NCBI GenBank assembly: GCA_938044055.1
Contig: CALIQO010000085.1
Location: 1 to 6,412, forward strand
From: an uncultured Saprospiraceae bacterium
Lineage (GTDB): Bacteria; Bacteroidota; Bacteroidia; Chitinophagales; Saprospiraceae
Length of the DNA stretch: 6,412 nt
Direction of reading: 5' to 3'
The translations under genes were made by a program, and so were the position numbers. Shown here one piece after another: positions 1 to 6,072 of this stretch (position 1 is its first letter; each line of letters starts with the position of its first letter). The notes beneath the pieces are model-generated. The model ran no database searches. It worked only from the letters and a program-made list of their open reading frames with translations, and had not been told where the DNA came from.

Positions 1-1374
1 GGTGCTGTCAGTAGCATCTACTTTGCCCCTACACATGCCCTTGAACTGGTAGAGGCAGCAGCATTGAGAAAAGCCATAGAAAATGATCAGATAGAAAAAC
101 GGATCCCATATATAAGGTGCTTCGATGTACTTATACAATATCTTCTTACCCTTGCCGTATCTGGAGGCTTTGAAAGCCATATAGTATTTCATGAAGTAAA
201 GAACACCTTTTGTTACAACAGCATAAGCCAGGAAGAATGGGACCAGATTCTATCTATTCTGGTCCATGGAAGTCAATCCCTACAGGCTTACGACGAATAC
301 CAGAAGATAGCATTGTATCAAGGAAAATATAGAGTCGTCAATAAATCCATTGCCACCAGACATAAACTATCTATAGGAACCATTGTGAGCGACGGAATGA
401 TGACGCTTAAGTACGTAAGCGGTAAGAAAATCGGAAACGTAGAAGAATGGTTTATGTCTCAATTAATCCCTGGAGACGCATTCTGGTTTGCAGGAAGAGC
501 ACTGGAACTTGTCAGAGTAAGAGGCATGACCGCTCAAGTAAAAAATTCTACACAGAAGAATAACCGTATTCCATCTTATATGGGCGGAAGGATGTCTCTA
601 AGTAGTGAGATGTCAGAGGAATTACTGGCCAAACTCAAAGGTTACCACAAAGGGATAATAGATGATCCTGAAATACAATCTCTCATCCCTCTATTCCAGC
701 TTCAAGAAGAAAGGTCTGTACTACCGAGTGGCGATCAATTTCTTGTAGAATATTTCGAATCCAAAGAAGGGTTTCATCTCTTGATGTACCCATTCGAGGG
801 AAGGCTTATCCATGAAGGTATCGGTGCCCTAATCGGACAGCGACTCTCGATGATGCAACCGATGACCCTATCCATAGGCATGAATGATTATGGACTAGAA
901 TTGCTATCAGACACAGAACTTGATGTAGAATCTGTTATCACACCGGACTTGTTTAGCACGCGCAACCTTACCAGCGACATACAAGCTAGTCTCAATGCTG
1001 TAGAGATGGCCAGAAGAAGATTCAGAGATATTGCTAAGATATCAGGCCTATTATTTTCAGGATATCCTGGAAATGAAAAAAAAGCAAGACATCTGCAGAC
1101 CTCTAGTCAATTGCTTTTCGAGGTATTCAGAGAATACGAACCCGACAACCTGCTTTATCTACAGACCTACGATGAAGTGATGACATTCCAGTTGGAAGAA
1201 GCACGACTGAGAAGAGTTCTTAACCGGATTCAAACTCAAGAAATCACCATTGTACGACCTAAGAACTTCAGCCCTCTCGCCTTTCCTATAGCTGTCGACC
1301 GCCTCCGCGAAAGATTGAGTTCTGAGAAGCTGTCTGATAGAATTGAAAAAATGAAAGTTGAGATGCTAAAGTAA
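1..1374 (+). CDS. Ligase-associated DEXH-box helicase (Lhr family), C-terminal part
   Basis: The reading frame is open from base 1 to a TAA at 1372-1374 and gives the last 457 residues; the start and the RecA-like helicase motor domains lie upstream of the window. The visible part has the Lhr-core C-terminal architecture. A winged-helix-like segment comes first (PTHALELVEAAALRKAI, residues about 11-27, then RCFDVLIQYLLTLAVSGGF). Next is the DEAD/H-associated domain, with GTIVSDGMM, the GDAFWFAGRALELVRVRGM block and the YMGGRMSLSS motif near residues 193-202. YPFEGRLIHEGIGALIGQRL follows at about 263-282, then NDYGLELLS. This pattern fits the ligase-associated DNA damage response DEXH helicase family, which usually runs to about 800-830 residues, so roughly 45 percent is missing by windowing, not by mutation. 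In bacteria this helicase is often encoded with an ATP-dependent ligase, an exonuclease and the phosphoesterase PdeM; none of these follows here. The role is cytoplasmic ATP-dependent DNA unwinding in repair. Confidence 0.9.
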   Translation, partial: GAVSSIYFAPTHALELVEAAALRKAIENDQIEKRIPYIRCFDVLIQYLLTLAVSGGFESHIVFHEVKNTFCYNSISQEEWDQILSILVHGSQSLQAYDEYQKIALYQGKYRVVNKSIATRHKLSIGTIVSDGMMTLKYVSGKKIGNVEEWFMSQLIPGDAFWFAGRALELVRVRGMTAQVKNSTQKNNRIPSYMGGRMSLSSEMSEELLAKLKGYHKGIIDDPEIQSLIPLFQLQEERSVLPSGDQFLVEYFESKEGFHLLMYPFEGRLIHEGIGALIGQRLSMMQPMTLSIGMNDYGLELLSDTELDVESVITPDLFSTRNLTSDIQASLNAVEMARRRFRDIAKISGLLFSGYPGNEKKARHLQTSSQLLFEVFREYEPDNLLYLQTYDEVMTFQLEEARLRRVLNRIQTQEITIVRPKNFSPLAFPIAVDRLRERLSSEKLSDRIEKMKVEMLK

Positions 1375-1401
1375 AATATGGCGATTCGAGGATTGGTATA
1401 G

Positions 1402-1427
1402 AATTTGTCATATACAAATTGCTTTTT
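1402..1427 (+). terminator. Weak intrinsic-terminator-like hairpin after the helicase gene
   Basis: AATTTGT (1402-1408) pairs perfectly with ACAAATT (1414-1420) around a 5-nt loop, and GC plus five T residues follow (1423-1427). It lies 27 bp after the helicase stop codon. The stem has only one G-C pair, so termination may be inefficient. Confidence 0.4.
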
Positions 1428-1453
1428 ATCCCAAAAGCAGATTGGGAGCAATT
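1417..1453 (+). other. Alternative bulged hairpin overlapping the weak terminator
   Basis: AATTGC (1417-1422) pairs with GCAATT (1448-1453), and stacked inside it TCCCAA (1429-1434) pairs with TTGGGA (1442-1447) around a 7-nt loop. The 5' side carries the bulge TTTTTA (1423-1428). This makes 12 pairs in two blocks. The fold uses 1417-1420, which the upstream hairpin also needs, so the two structures exclude each other. The pairing is read directly; a regulatory role is only a possibility. Confidence 0.35.
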
Positions 1454-1463
1454 ATATAAGATA

Positions 1464-1477
1464 TTAAGCACGCTTAA
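1464..1477. promoter_or_regulatory. Palindrome TTAAGC-AC-GCTTAA in the tRNA promoter region
   Basis: This is a perfect 6-2-6 inverted repeat starting 25 bp before the -7 box of the tRNA-Cys promoter. It therefore covers the place where a Bacteroidota -33 element would be expected. No TTG-type -33 element is evident there. It could be an operator or chance in AT-rich DNA. Confidence 0.3.
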
Positions 1478-1488
1478 GAAAAAGTTTA

Positions 1489-1496
1489 TATATTTG
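1489..1496 (+). promoter_or_regulatory. Bacteroidota-type -7 promoter box for tRNA-Cys
   Basis: TATATTTG matches the primary sigma factor consensus TAnnTTTG of Bacteroidota at every defined position. It ends 14 bp before the mature tRNA 5' end. Transcription would start near 1502-1505, giving a short leader of about 6-9 nt for RNase P to remove. The -33 element is not clear. Confidence 0.65.
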
Positions 1497-1510
1497 CATC
1501 CCATTTTAAT

Positions 1511-1581
1511 GGTCGCGTGGCCGAGTGGTTAGGCAGAGGTCTGCAAAACCTTGTACAGCGGTTCGAATCCGCTCGCGACCT
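1511..1581 (+). tRNA. tRNA-Cys (anticodon GCA)
   Basis: The 71-nt sequence folds into a complete cloverleaf. The acceptor stem GGTCGCG (1511-1517) pairs with CGCGACC (1574-1580), with discriminator T at 1581; U73 is the characteristic cysteine tRNA identity base. The D-arm is GCC/GGC with a GAGTGGTTA loop. The anticodon stem GAGGT/ACCTT has one G-U pair at its base, around loop CTGCAAA with GCA at 1543-1545. The variable loop is GTAC. The T-arm AGCGG/CCGCT encloses TTCGAAT. CCA is not encoded (CAAC follows the discriminator), so the end must be added by the CCA-adding enzyme. Confidence 0.96.
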
Positions 1582-1591
1582 CAACTTAGAG

Positions 1592-1628
1592 AAAAGCTCA
1601 TCTGTTTCAGATGGGCTTTTTCTTTTTT
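1592..1628 (+). terminator. Strong intrinsic terminator after tRNA-Cys
   Basis: A 13-bp stem with one G-T pair (arms 1592-1604 and 1608-1620, core GCTCATCTG/CAGATGGGC) closes on a TTT loop, and the T-rich tract TTCTTTTTT runs to 1628. It begins 11 bp after the tRNA discriminator base. Read on the minus strand, the same stem is followed by TTTTCTC, so it may also stop transcription from the sulfatase gene that converges on it. Confidence 0.85.
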
Positions 1629-1650
1629 ATTTCTTTTCTTCTTTCAATAT

Positions 1651-1742
1651 GCGAGCGGATTCTGCTCGCCCTCCCTCGACTATGGTCGAGGTTCCTTCTT
1701 TTCCTCGATATCTATCTCGGATCCGACTGCGTCGAAACAGTC
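1651..1742. repeat. Cluster of short GC-rich palindromes between tRNA-Cys and the sulfatase gene
   Basis: Several small inverted repeats follow each other. GCGAGC/GCTCGC has a 7-nt loop (1651-1669). CCTCGAC/GTCGAGG has a TATG loop (1674-1691). TCGGATCCGA is a perfect palindrome (1717-1726). CGAC/GTCG has a TGC loop (1724-1734) and overlaps GACTG/CAGTC (1725-1742). The units share a CTCGAC/GTCGAG-like core and look like diverged copies of one element. None carries a good T-tract in either direction. The cluster resembles the small TCGACTnnGCTCGA-type repeats I recall between Bacteroidota genes, but I cannot confirm membership. The 1582-1763 gap holds nothing else recognisable beyond the terminator. 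Confidence 0.55.
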
Positions 1743-1763
1743 AGTCACAGTGGCCAGTCTCAA

Positions 1764-3350
1764 TCAGTTTTTATACAGGTCTATGTATGCTTGGTCTAAC
1801 GCTGGAGAATCCTTGTAAGCCTTTCTCATTTCTGCTAATTTTTTCTTCAAGTCTTCCACAACACTGGCATAACCTGGATCATCAATTACATTTTTCATCT
1901 CCTGTATATCTTTTTTTCTATCGTACAATTCCCACTCATCTATATCGTCATAAAAATGGGCCAACTTATATTCTTCCGTTACAATAGCGTAATGACGCTT
2001 CACCATATGGACAGCCGGATACTCGTAGTAATGGTAATAGACAGCATCTCGAAACCCTTCCTCTTCTCCTCTAAAAAGAGGCACAAGGCTTACACCTTGC
2101 ATATCTTCAGGCGCTTTCATTCCAGCAGCATCCAGAAAAGTCTGCGCGAAATCAAGATTCTGAACCATCTGAGAATTTTTACTTCCCGGTTTTATAACAC
2201 CATCCCATCTTACGATAAGTGGCGTCTTAAATGATTCATCATAGACAAATCTCTTATCGAACCAACCATGCTCTCCTAGATAGAAACCTTGATCTGAAGT
2301 ATACACTATAATCGTATTCTCCATCATGTTTTCCTCTTCTAAGTAATCTAGAAGTCTTCCTACACCATCATCCACCGCTGCTACTGACCCCAGATAGTCT
2401 TGCATATATCTCTGATACCTCCACCTCATCAAGTCCTCCTGAGACATACTTGCATAATTATCAACGAAAGTTTCATTGATCGGGTCATAGACTTCATCCC
2501 ATAAGGCTCGTTGATCTGGATTCATCCTGCCCACTTCCCTTTCATATGCCCCCTTATCCCAGACTACAGTTTCTGGTATTCCTAGAATATCCATATTCTC
2601 TGGTTTTATCTTAGAATCTCCAGCCCAGTTCATATGGGCTAGTAAATTCATTTCTGCCGATCTAGCTGCTTCTCCTCTGCCTTCGTAATCGTCGAATAAG
2701 GTTTCTGGCTCAGGAAAAGTCATCTCGGTATACTTTCTGAAATGACGAGGTGGAGGCAACCATTCCCTATGAGGCGCTTTGTGGAGATACATCATCATGT
2801 ACGGTTTTTCAGGATCTCTTTCTTCCTTCATCCAGTCCATCGTCATATCTGTAATTAAGTCCGTGGTATAACCTTCAAGCCTCACCTTACCTCTATCTTT
2901 TATGATAAAGTCTGGATTATAGTAATTACCCTGGCCGATGAGAATCTTATACTGATCGAAACCTTTAGGCTCATTACCGAAGTGTAGTTTTCCGAATAAG
3001 GCAGTCTGATATCCATTCTCTTGTAAGATCTGCGGAAAGGTTATGTTACTTGTATCGAAAGGAAACCTGTTATCAATCTTACCATTAATATGACTGTGCT
3101 TACCCGTAAGAATAACCGCTCTAGATGGAGCACATATCGAATTGGTGACACAAGCATTGGTAAATAGCATTCCTTGATCTGCAATCCGATCTATATGAGG
3201 TGTCTGGATAAGATCATCATTGTATGCGCTGATGGCTTGATAGGCATGATCATCAGACATAATAAATATAATGTTGGGAGGGGTTTTCTTTTCCTTGCAG
3301 CCAGAAAATAAAATCAAGGCCATCACTAAAAATAAAAGATTGCGAATCAT
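1764..3350 (-). CDS. Type I (FGly-dependent) sulfatase, predicted lipoprotein
   Basis: The 528-residue protein hydrolyses sulfate esters, probably on a glycan. A signal peptide ends in a lipobox-like FSGC, with Cys18 as the lipidated residue; the following KEKK is not an acidic surface-export signal, so periplasmic or surface location is open. The arylsulfatase fold is complete. SDDH (32-35) provides metal-binding Asp33/Asp34. SICAPSRAVILTGK (71-84) is the C-x-P-S-R signature with Cys73 as the residue to be oxidised to formylglycine. GKLHFG (120-125), His194 in KAPHREW, and TSDQGFYLGEHGWFDKR (351-367) supply further metal and sulfate ligands (Asp353, Gln354, Lys366). Length is normal for the family. 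Overall it resembles the bacterial S1 sulfatases often annotated as N-acetylglucosamine-6-sulfatase-like, but the substrate cannot be fixed. The ATG at 3350 gives the signal peptide directly; no Shine-Dalgarno is seen. It is divergent from the GH109 gene. The maturase is not in the window. Confidence 0.93.
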   Translation of the reverse strand: MIRNLLFLVMALILFSGCKEKKTPPNIIFIMSDDHAYQAISAYNDDLIQTPHIDRIADQGMLFTNACVTNSICAPSRAVILTGKHSHINGKIDNRFPFDTSNITFPQILQENGYQTALFGKLHFGNEPKGFDQYKILIGQGNYYNPDFIIKDRGKVRLEGYTTDLITDMTMDWMKEERDPEKPYMMMYLHKAPHREWLPPPRHFRKYTEMTFPEPETLFDDYEGRGEAARSAEMNLLAHMNWAGDSKIKPENMDILGIPETVVWDKGAYEREVGRMNPDQRALWDEVYDPINETFVDNYASMSQEDLMRWRYQRYMQDYLGSVAAVDDGVGRLLDYLEEENMMENTIIVYTSDQGFYLGEHGWFDKRFVYDESFKTPLIVRWDGVIKPGSKNSQMVQNLDFAQTFLDAAGMKAPEDMQGVSLVPLFRGEEEGFRDAVYYHYYEYPAVHMVKRHYAIVTEEYKLAHFYDDIDEWELYDRKKDIQEMKNVIDDPGYASVVEDLKKKLAEMRKAYKDSPALDQAYIDLYKN

Positions 3351-3488
3351 AAATAAGGATTTTTAACATTGTGAAGGGTCCTCATAGAATTAAGGTATAC
3401 TAACAACTTTCAATATCAAGATAACAATTCAGCCCTTTAAGTCGGTAAGCTTTTTTATTTTACAGTTTAAATCAATCTATAGAATGGC
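3351..3488. promoter_or_regulatory. Divergent promoter region between the sulfatase and GH109 genes
   Basis: This 138-bp AT-rich gap must carry the start signals for the sulfatase gene and the GH109-kinase pair. No perfect TAnnTTTG box is present on either strand. The closest on the plus strand is TAACATTG (3364-3371), one mismatch, with a TTG (3340-3342) 21 bp upstream; it would leave a leader of about 110 nt. On the minus strand TTATCTTG (around 3417-3424) is a poorer match. A shared regulator is plausible but no clear operator is visible. Confidence 0.4.
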
Positions 3489-4841
3489 ATGGAACGAAGG
3501 AAATTTATATACAATACAGCAATTACCGCTGCGGCATCTACATTACCCCTTAAAGGCAAATGGCCCTCCTCACAGAATGAAAAATTAAAGGTCGCTATCA
3601 TCGGCACGGGAATGAGAGGTCAAGGTCATCTAGATTTATTGTTGCGGAGAGACGACTGTGAAGTAGCCGCCATATGTGACATCAATGAAAAGATGATTAA
3701 TAGGTCTAAAGAAATTGTAAAAAAACACAATGCTACCAACCCTGTAATATACGATAAAGGGCCAGAAGATTACCTGAGGTTACTTGAAAAGGAAGATATA
3801 GACGCAGTCATAATCGCTACACCGTGGAGATGGCATGTTCCGATGGCAATTGCTAGCCTCAAAAAAAATGTATATACTGGTTTAGAAGTAAGCGGTGCTG
3901 GATCACTGGATGAGTGCTGGGAACTAGTAAGAGCTTCTCAAGCTTCTGATGGGCATCTTTATTTCCTTGAGAATGTATGCTTCAGAAGGGATGTTATGGC
4001 AGTTCTTAACATGGTAAGGCAGGACATGTTCGGGGAGATCATACATATGGAATGTGGATACCAGCATGATCTCAGAGGCGTAAAATTTAACGACGGAATC
4101 ACACCTTACAACAGTGGGGTAGAATTCGGAGAGAAAGGATACAGCGAAGCCAGCTGGAGGACAGAACATTCTGTTCATCGAAACGGCGACCTATACCCTA
4201 CCCATGGCATCGGACCTGTGAGTCAGTATGTTAATATCAATAGAGGAAATAGAATAACCCATCTTACTTCTATGGCCTCCAAGAGTAGAGGTCTACACAA
4301 TTACATCGTCGACCACGAAAAAGGAGGAGCCGATCATCCTAATGCCAAAGTAGAGTTTGCCCTTGGGGACAAGGTTACCACTATGCTTAGAACGGCTAGT
4401 GGAGAAACCATTGTATTGCACCATGACACCAATCTTCCTAGACCCTACTCACTTGCATTCCGTGTACAAGGAACGAAAGGTATATGGATGAGAGACAATC
4501 AATCCATTCACATAGAAGGAATCTCTGCTTCTCATAGATGGGAAGATGCACAACCATACCTCGACAAGTATGATCACCCATTGTGGAAGAAGTATGAAAA
4601 GCGAGCTGTAGGCGCAGGTCATGGCGGAATGGATTTTTTCCTTATCCATAGCTTCGTTGAACACGCTAAAGCAGGTAAAAATCCTCCATTTGATGCTTAT
4701 GATGCAGCAACATGGATGGCCATCACACCACTTTCAGAAATGTCTATCCAAAAAGGCTCGAGTTCGATAAGTATGCCAGATTTTACAGAGGGGAAATGGA
4801 TGGATAGTAAAGTAACATTTGCGCTTGACGACAGCTATTAG
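3489..4841 (+). CDS. GH109-like glycosidase (predicted alpha-N-acetylgalactosaminidase), Gfo/Idh/MocA fold
   Basis: This 450-residue protein belongs to the NAD-dependent Gfo/Idh/MocA superfamily and matches the glycoside hydrolase family 109 pattern. Those enzymes keep NAD+ bound and release terminal alpha-GalNAc by an oxidation-elimination route. A twin-arginine signal (ERRKFI, residues 2-7, then an Ala-rich stretch) predicts folded export with cofactor. The Rossmann part has GTGMRGQGH (39-47) and Asp64 in CDI. Family blocks follow: ATPWRWH (110-116), LENVCFRRD (160-168), CGYQHDLR (189-196), WRTEHS (223-228) and NGDLYPTHGIGP (232-243). From memory of the Elizabethkingia enzyme, Glu161, Tyr191, Tyr236 and His239 align with residues reported there as active-site residues (E149, Y179, Y225, H228); spacing agrees. 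Length is close to that enzyme (about 444). The ATG at 3489 puts RR at positions 3-4. A non-hydrolytic oxidoreductase role is the main alternative. The kinase gene starts 5 bp after its stop. Confidence 0.87.
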   Translation: MERRKFIYNTAITAAASTLPLKGKWPSSQNEKLKVAIIGTGMRGQGHLDLLLRRDDCEVAAICDINEKMINRSKEIVKKHNATNPVIYDKGPEDYLRLLEKEDIDAVIIATPWRWHVPMAIASLKKNVYTGLEVSGAGSLDECWELVRASQASDGHLYFLENVCFRRDVMAVLNMVRQDMFGEIIHMECGYQHDLRGVKFNDGITPYNSGVEFGEKGYSEASWRTEHSVHRNGDLYPTHGIGPVSQYVNINRGNRITHLTSMASKSRGLHNYIVDHEKGGADHPNAKVEFALGDKVTTMLRTASGETIVLHHDTNLPRPYSLAFRVQGTKGIWMRDNQSIHIEGISASHRWEDAQPYLDKYDHPLWKKYEKRAVGAGHGGMDFFLIHSFVEHAKAGKNPPFDAYDAATWMAITPLSEMSIQKGSSSISMPDFTEGKWMDSKVTFALDDSY

Positions 4842-4846
4842 TAAAG

Positions 4847-5983
4847 ATGAATAAGATCAGAGAAGACGTTATAAAGACGCACCAATCCCTCTTTGGTAAA
4901 CCAAGCTTAATTACTTGTGCACCTGGAAGAGTCAATATCATCGGCGAGCATGTAGATTACAATGGAGGAGAGTCCTATACTTTCTGTCTAGGCAGATATA
5001 TCTACATCGTCGGAAATAAAAACAATGATGGAATTGTAAAAGTCTATAGCCACACCTTCCGTAGGTATGCTGAAATAGATTTAAATTCAAAGGGTGAAAA
5101 ATGGACTTCTTTTATAAAAGAAGCTATAAAATTATGGGAAGAAAGATATGGTTACCTCCATCTAGACTTAACCATCGGAAGTGACTTACCTACAGGAGCA
5201 GGTATATCATCCTCCTCAGCGCTTGTATGTGGTCTTTTATCTTTTTTCGCAGAATCTTATAATATTTCACTTACCCCTGACGAGGTAATATCTATGGCCA
5301 GTGAAGTAGAGTATGGCGCTGGACTTCAGGGAGGATTAATGGACCAGACTACGATCGTAAAAGGTGTAAAAGAAAAAATACTTCACCTCGATTACAAAAA
5401 TAAAACGACAACAGTTCTCGACATTCATCCACAATATCGATGGGCTCTTGTCAATTCTCAGATCGAACATTCTCTGGTGGATTCAGAATACAATACCAGA
5501 AGAAAAGAGTGCCAGGAAGCACTTGCTGCTATTAATAAAATAAAAGATTCTACTCACCAATTTCTATCCGATATCTCCCTAGAGGACCTAGCACTCCTAG
5601 AAGTGAATTCAGAATTGTATCTCCGGGCACAGTTCGTATATAAAGAACTGCAACGGGTAAAACAGTTTCGAATATTGGCTGAGGAGCATCATCCAGAAAG
5701 AGTCGGCGCGTTGTTATCTGAATCCCATCACGGTTTATCTAGACATTATAAAGTGAGCACACCTAAAATGGATGAATTGGTTCTGGCATTTCAATCTTGT
5801 TCCGCCATCTATGGTGCAAGAATGATGGGTGGTGGATTCGGAGGTAGTATTATCATGCTCACTAAACCCAATTCTGAAGCTGATATTCAATCGATCATCA
5901 ATACCTATAATGCTCAACACGACAAATCAACATGTTTAATTACAGCTTTTCCGGTGACAGGCTTAAGAAATGAAGCATTATAA
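4847..5983 (+). CDS. Galactokinase-family sugar-1-kinase (GHMP); galactose or possibly GalNAc
   Basis: The 378-residue cytoplasmic kinase transfers phosphate from ATP to the anomeric carbon of a galactose-type sugar. Motif 1 is GRVNIIGEHVDYNGG (27-41), containing Arg28, Glu34 and Asp37. Motif 2, the phosphate-binding loop, is LPTGAGISSSSAL (114-126). QGGLMDQ (161-167) carries the catalytic base Asp166. HSLVDSEYNTRRKEC (208-222) is a galactokinase-type block, and motif 3 is MMGGGFGGS (326-334). Length matches ordinary GalK (about 380). Oddities: Val36 replaces the usual Thr of GEHTDY, TF (45-46) stands where the usual LP-type pair is expected, motif 2 reads SSSSAL instead of SSSASL, and Ser334 replaces the common Cys. 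Some of these recall eukaryotic GALK2, a GalNAc kinase. The start lies 5 bp after the GH109 stop, with no other promoter room, so the two are almost certainly co-transcribed. That pairing supports a product of GH109 as substrate, but galactose remains equally possible. I therefore give no gene symbol. Confidence 0.88.
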   Translation: MNKIREDVIKTHQSLFGKPSLITCAPGRVNIIGEHVDYNGGESYTFCLGRYIYIVGNKNNDGIVKVYSHTFRRYAEIDLNSKGEKWTSFIKEAIKLWEERYGYLHLDLTIGSDLPTGAGISSSSALVCGLLSFFAESYNISLTPDEVISMASEVEYGAGLQGGLMDQTTIVKGVKEKILHLDYKNKTTTVLDIHPQYRWALVNSQIEHSLVDSEYNTRRKECQEALAAINKIKDSTHQFLSDISLEDLALLEVNSELYLRAQFVYKELQRVKQFRILAEEHHPERVGALLSESHHGLSRHYKVSTPKMDELVLAFQSCSAIYGARMMGGGFGGSIIMLTKPNSEADIQSIINTYNAQHDKSTCLITAFPVTGLRNEAL

Positions 5984-6014
5984 TTACTATATTCATATTA
6001 TTTAAAATGCGACT

Positions 6015-6052
6015 ATAACATCTGTTATTAATAACTTGATTTTAAAAACAAG
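6015..6052. promoter_or_regulatory. Chain of overlapping AT-rich palindromes upstream of the outer-membrane protein gene
   Basis: Three inverted repeats lie end to end. ATAACA-TC-TGTTAT (6015-6028) is perfect, with a 6-2-6 layout. GTTATTAATAAC (6024-6035) is a perfect 12-bp palindrome. CTTGATTTTAAAAACAAG (6035-6052) matches in 8 of 9 pairs. They occupy most of the 89-bp gap and end 20 bp before the ATG at 6073, where an operator or promoter would sit. No clear TAnnTTTG box is present. There is no GC-rich terminator after the kinase gene, so read-through into the next gene is possible. Confidence 0.4.
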
Positions 6053-6072
6053 AACGTCACTTTATCCATGAA

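Noticed and set aside
64..66. TTG codon as a possible start of the helicase gene
   Set aside because: The same frame is open from base 1 and the residues before it (PTHALELVEAAA) already match the family, so it is an internal leucine codon.
1236..1504. Minus-strand open frames over the end of the helicase gene and the following gap
   Set aside because: They are antisense to a well-supported coding end, have low-complexity translations, and overlap each other in different frames.
1517..1987. Open frames on the plus strand overlapping the tRNA and the sulfatase gene
   Set aside because: They run through the tRNA, terminator and palindromes and lie antisense to a clear sulfatase; their translations show no family features.
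3417..3424. TTATCTTG (minus strand) as the sulfatase -7 box
   Set aside because: It mismatches two of the six defined positions of TAnnTTTG and has no convincing -33 partner.
3924..4664. Minus-strand open frames within the GH109 gene
   Set aside because: They are antisense to a coding region with conserved motifs along its length and have no recognisable features.
5735..5920. Minus-strand open frame within the kinase gene
   Set aside because: It is opposite kinase motif 3 and its translation has no family features.
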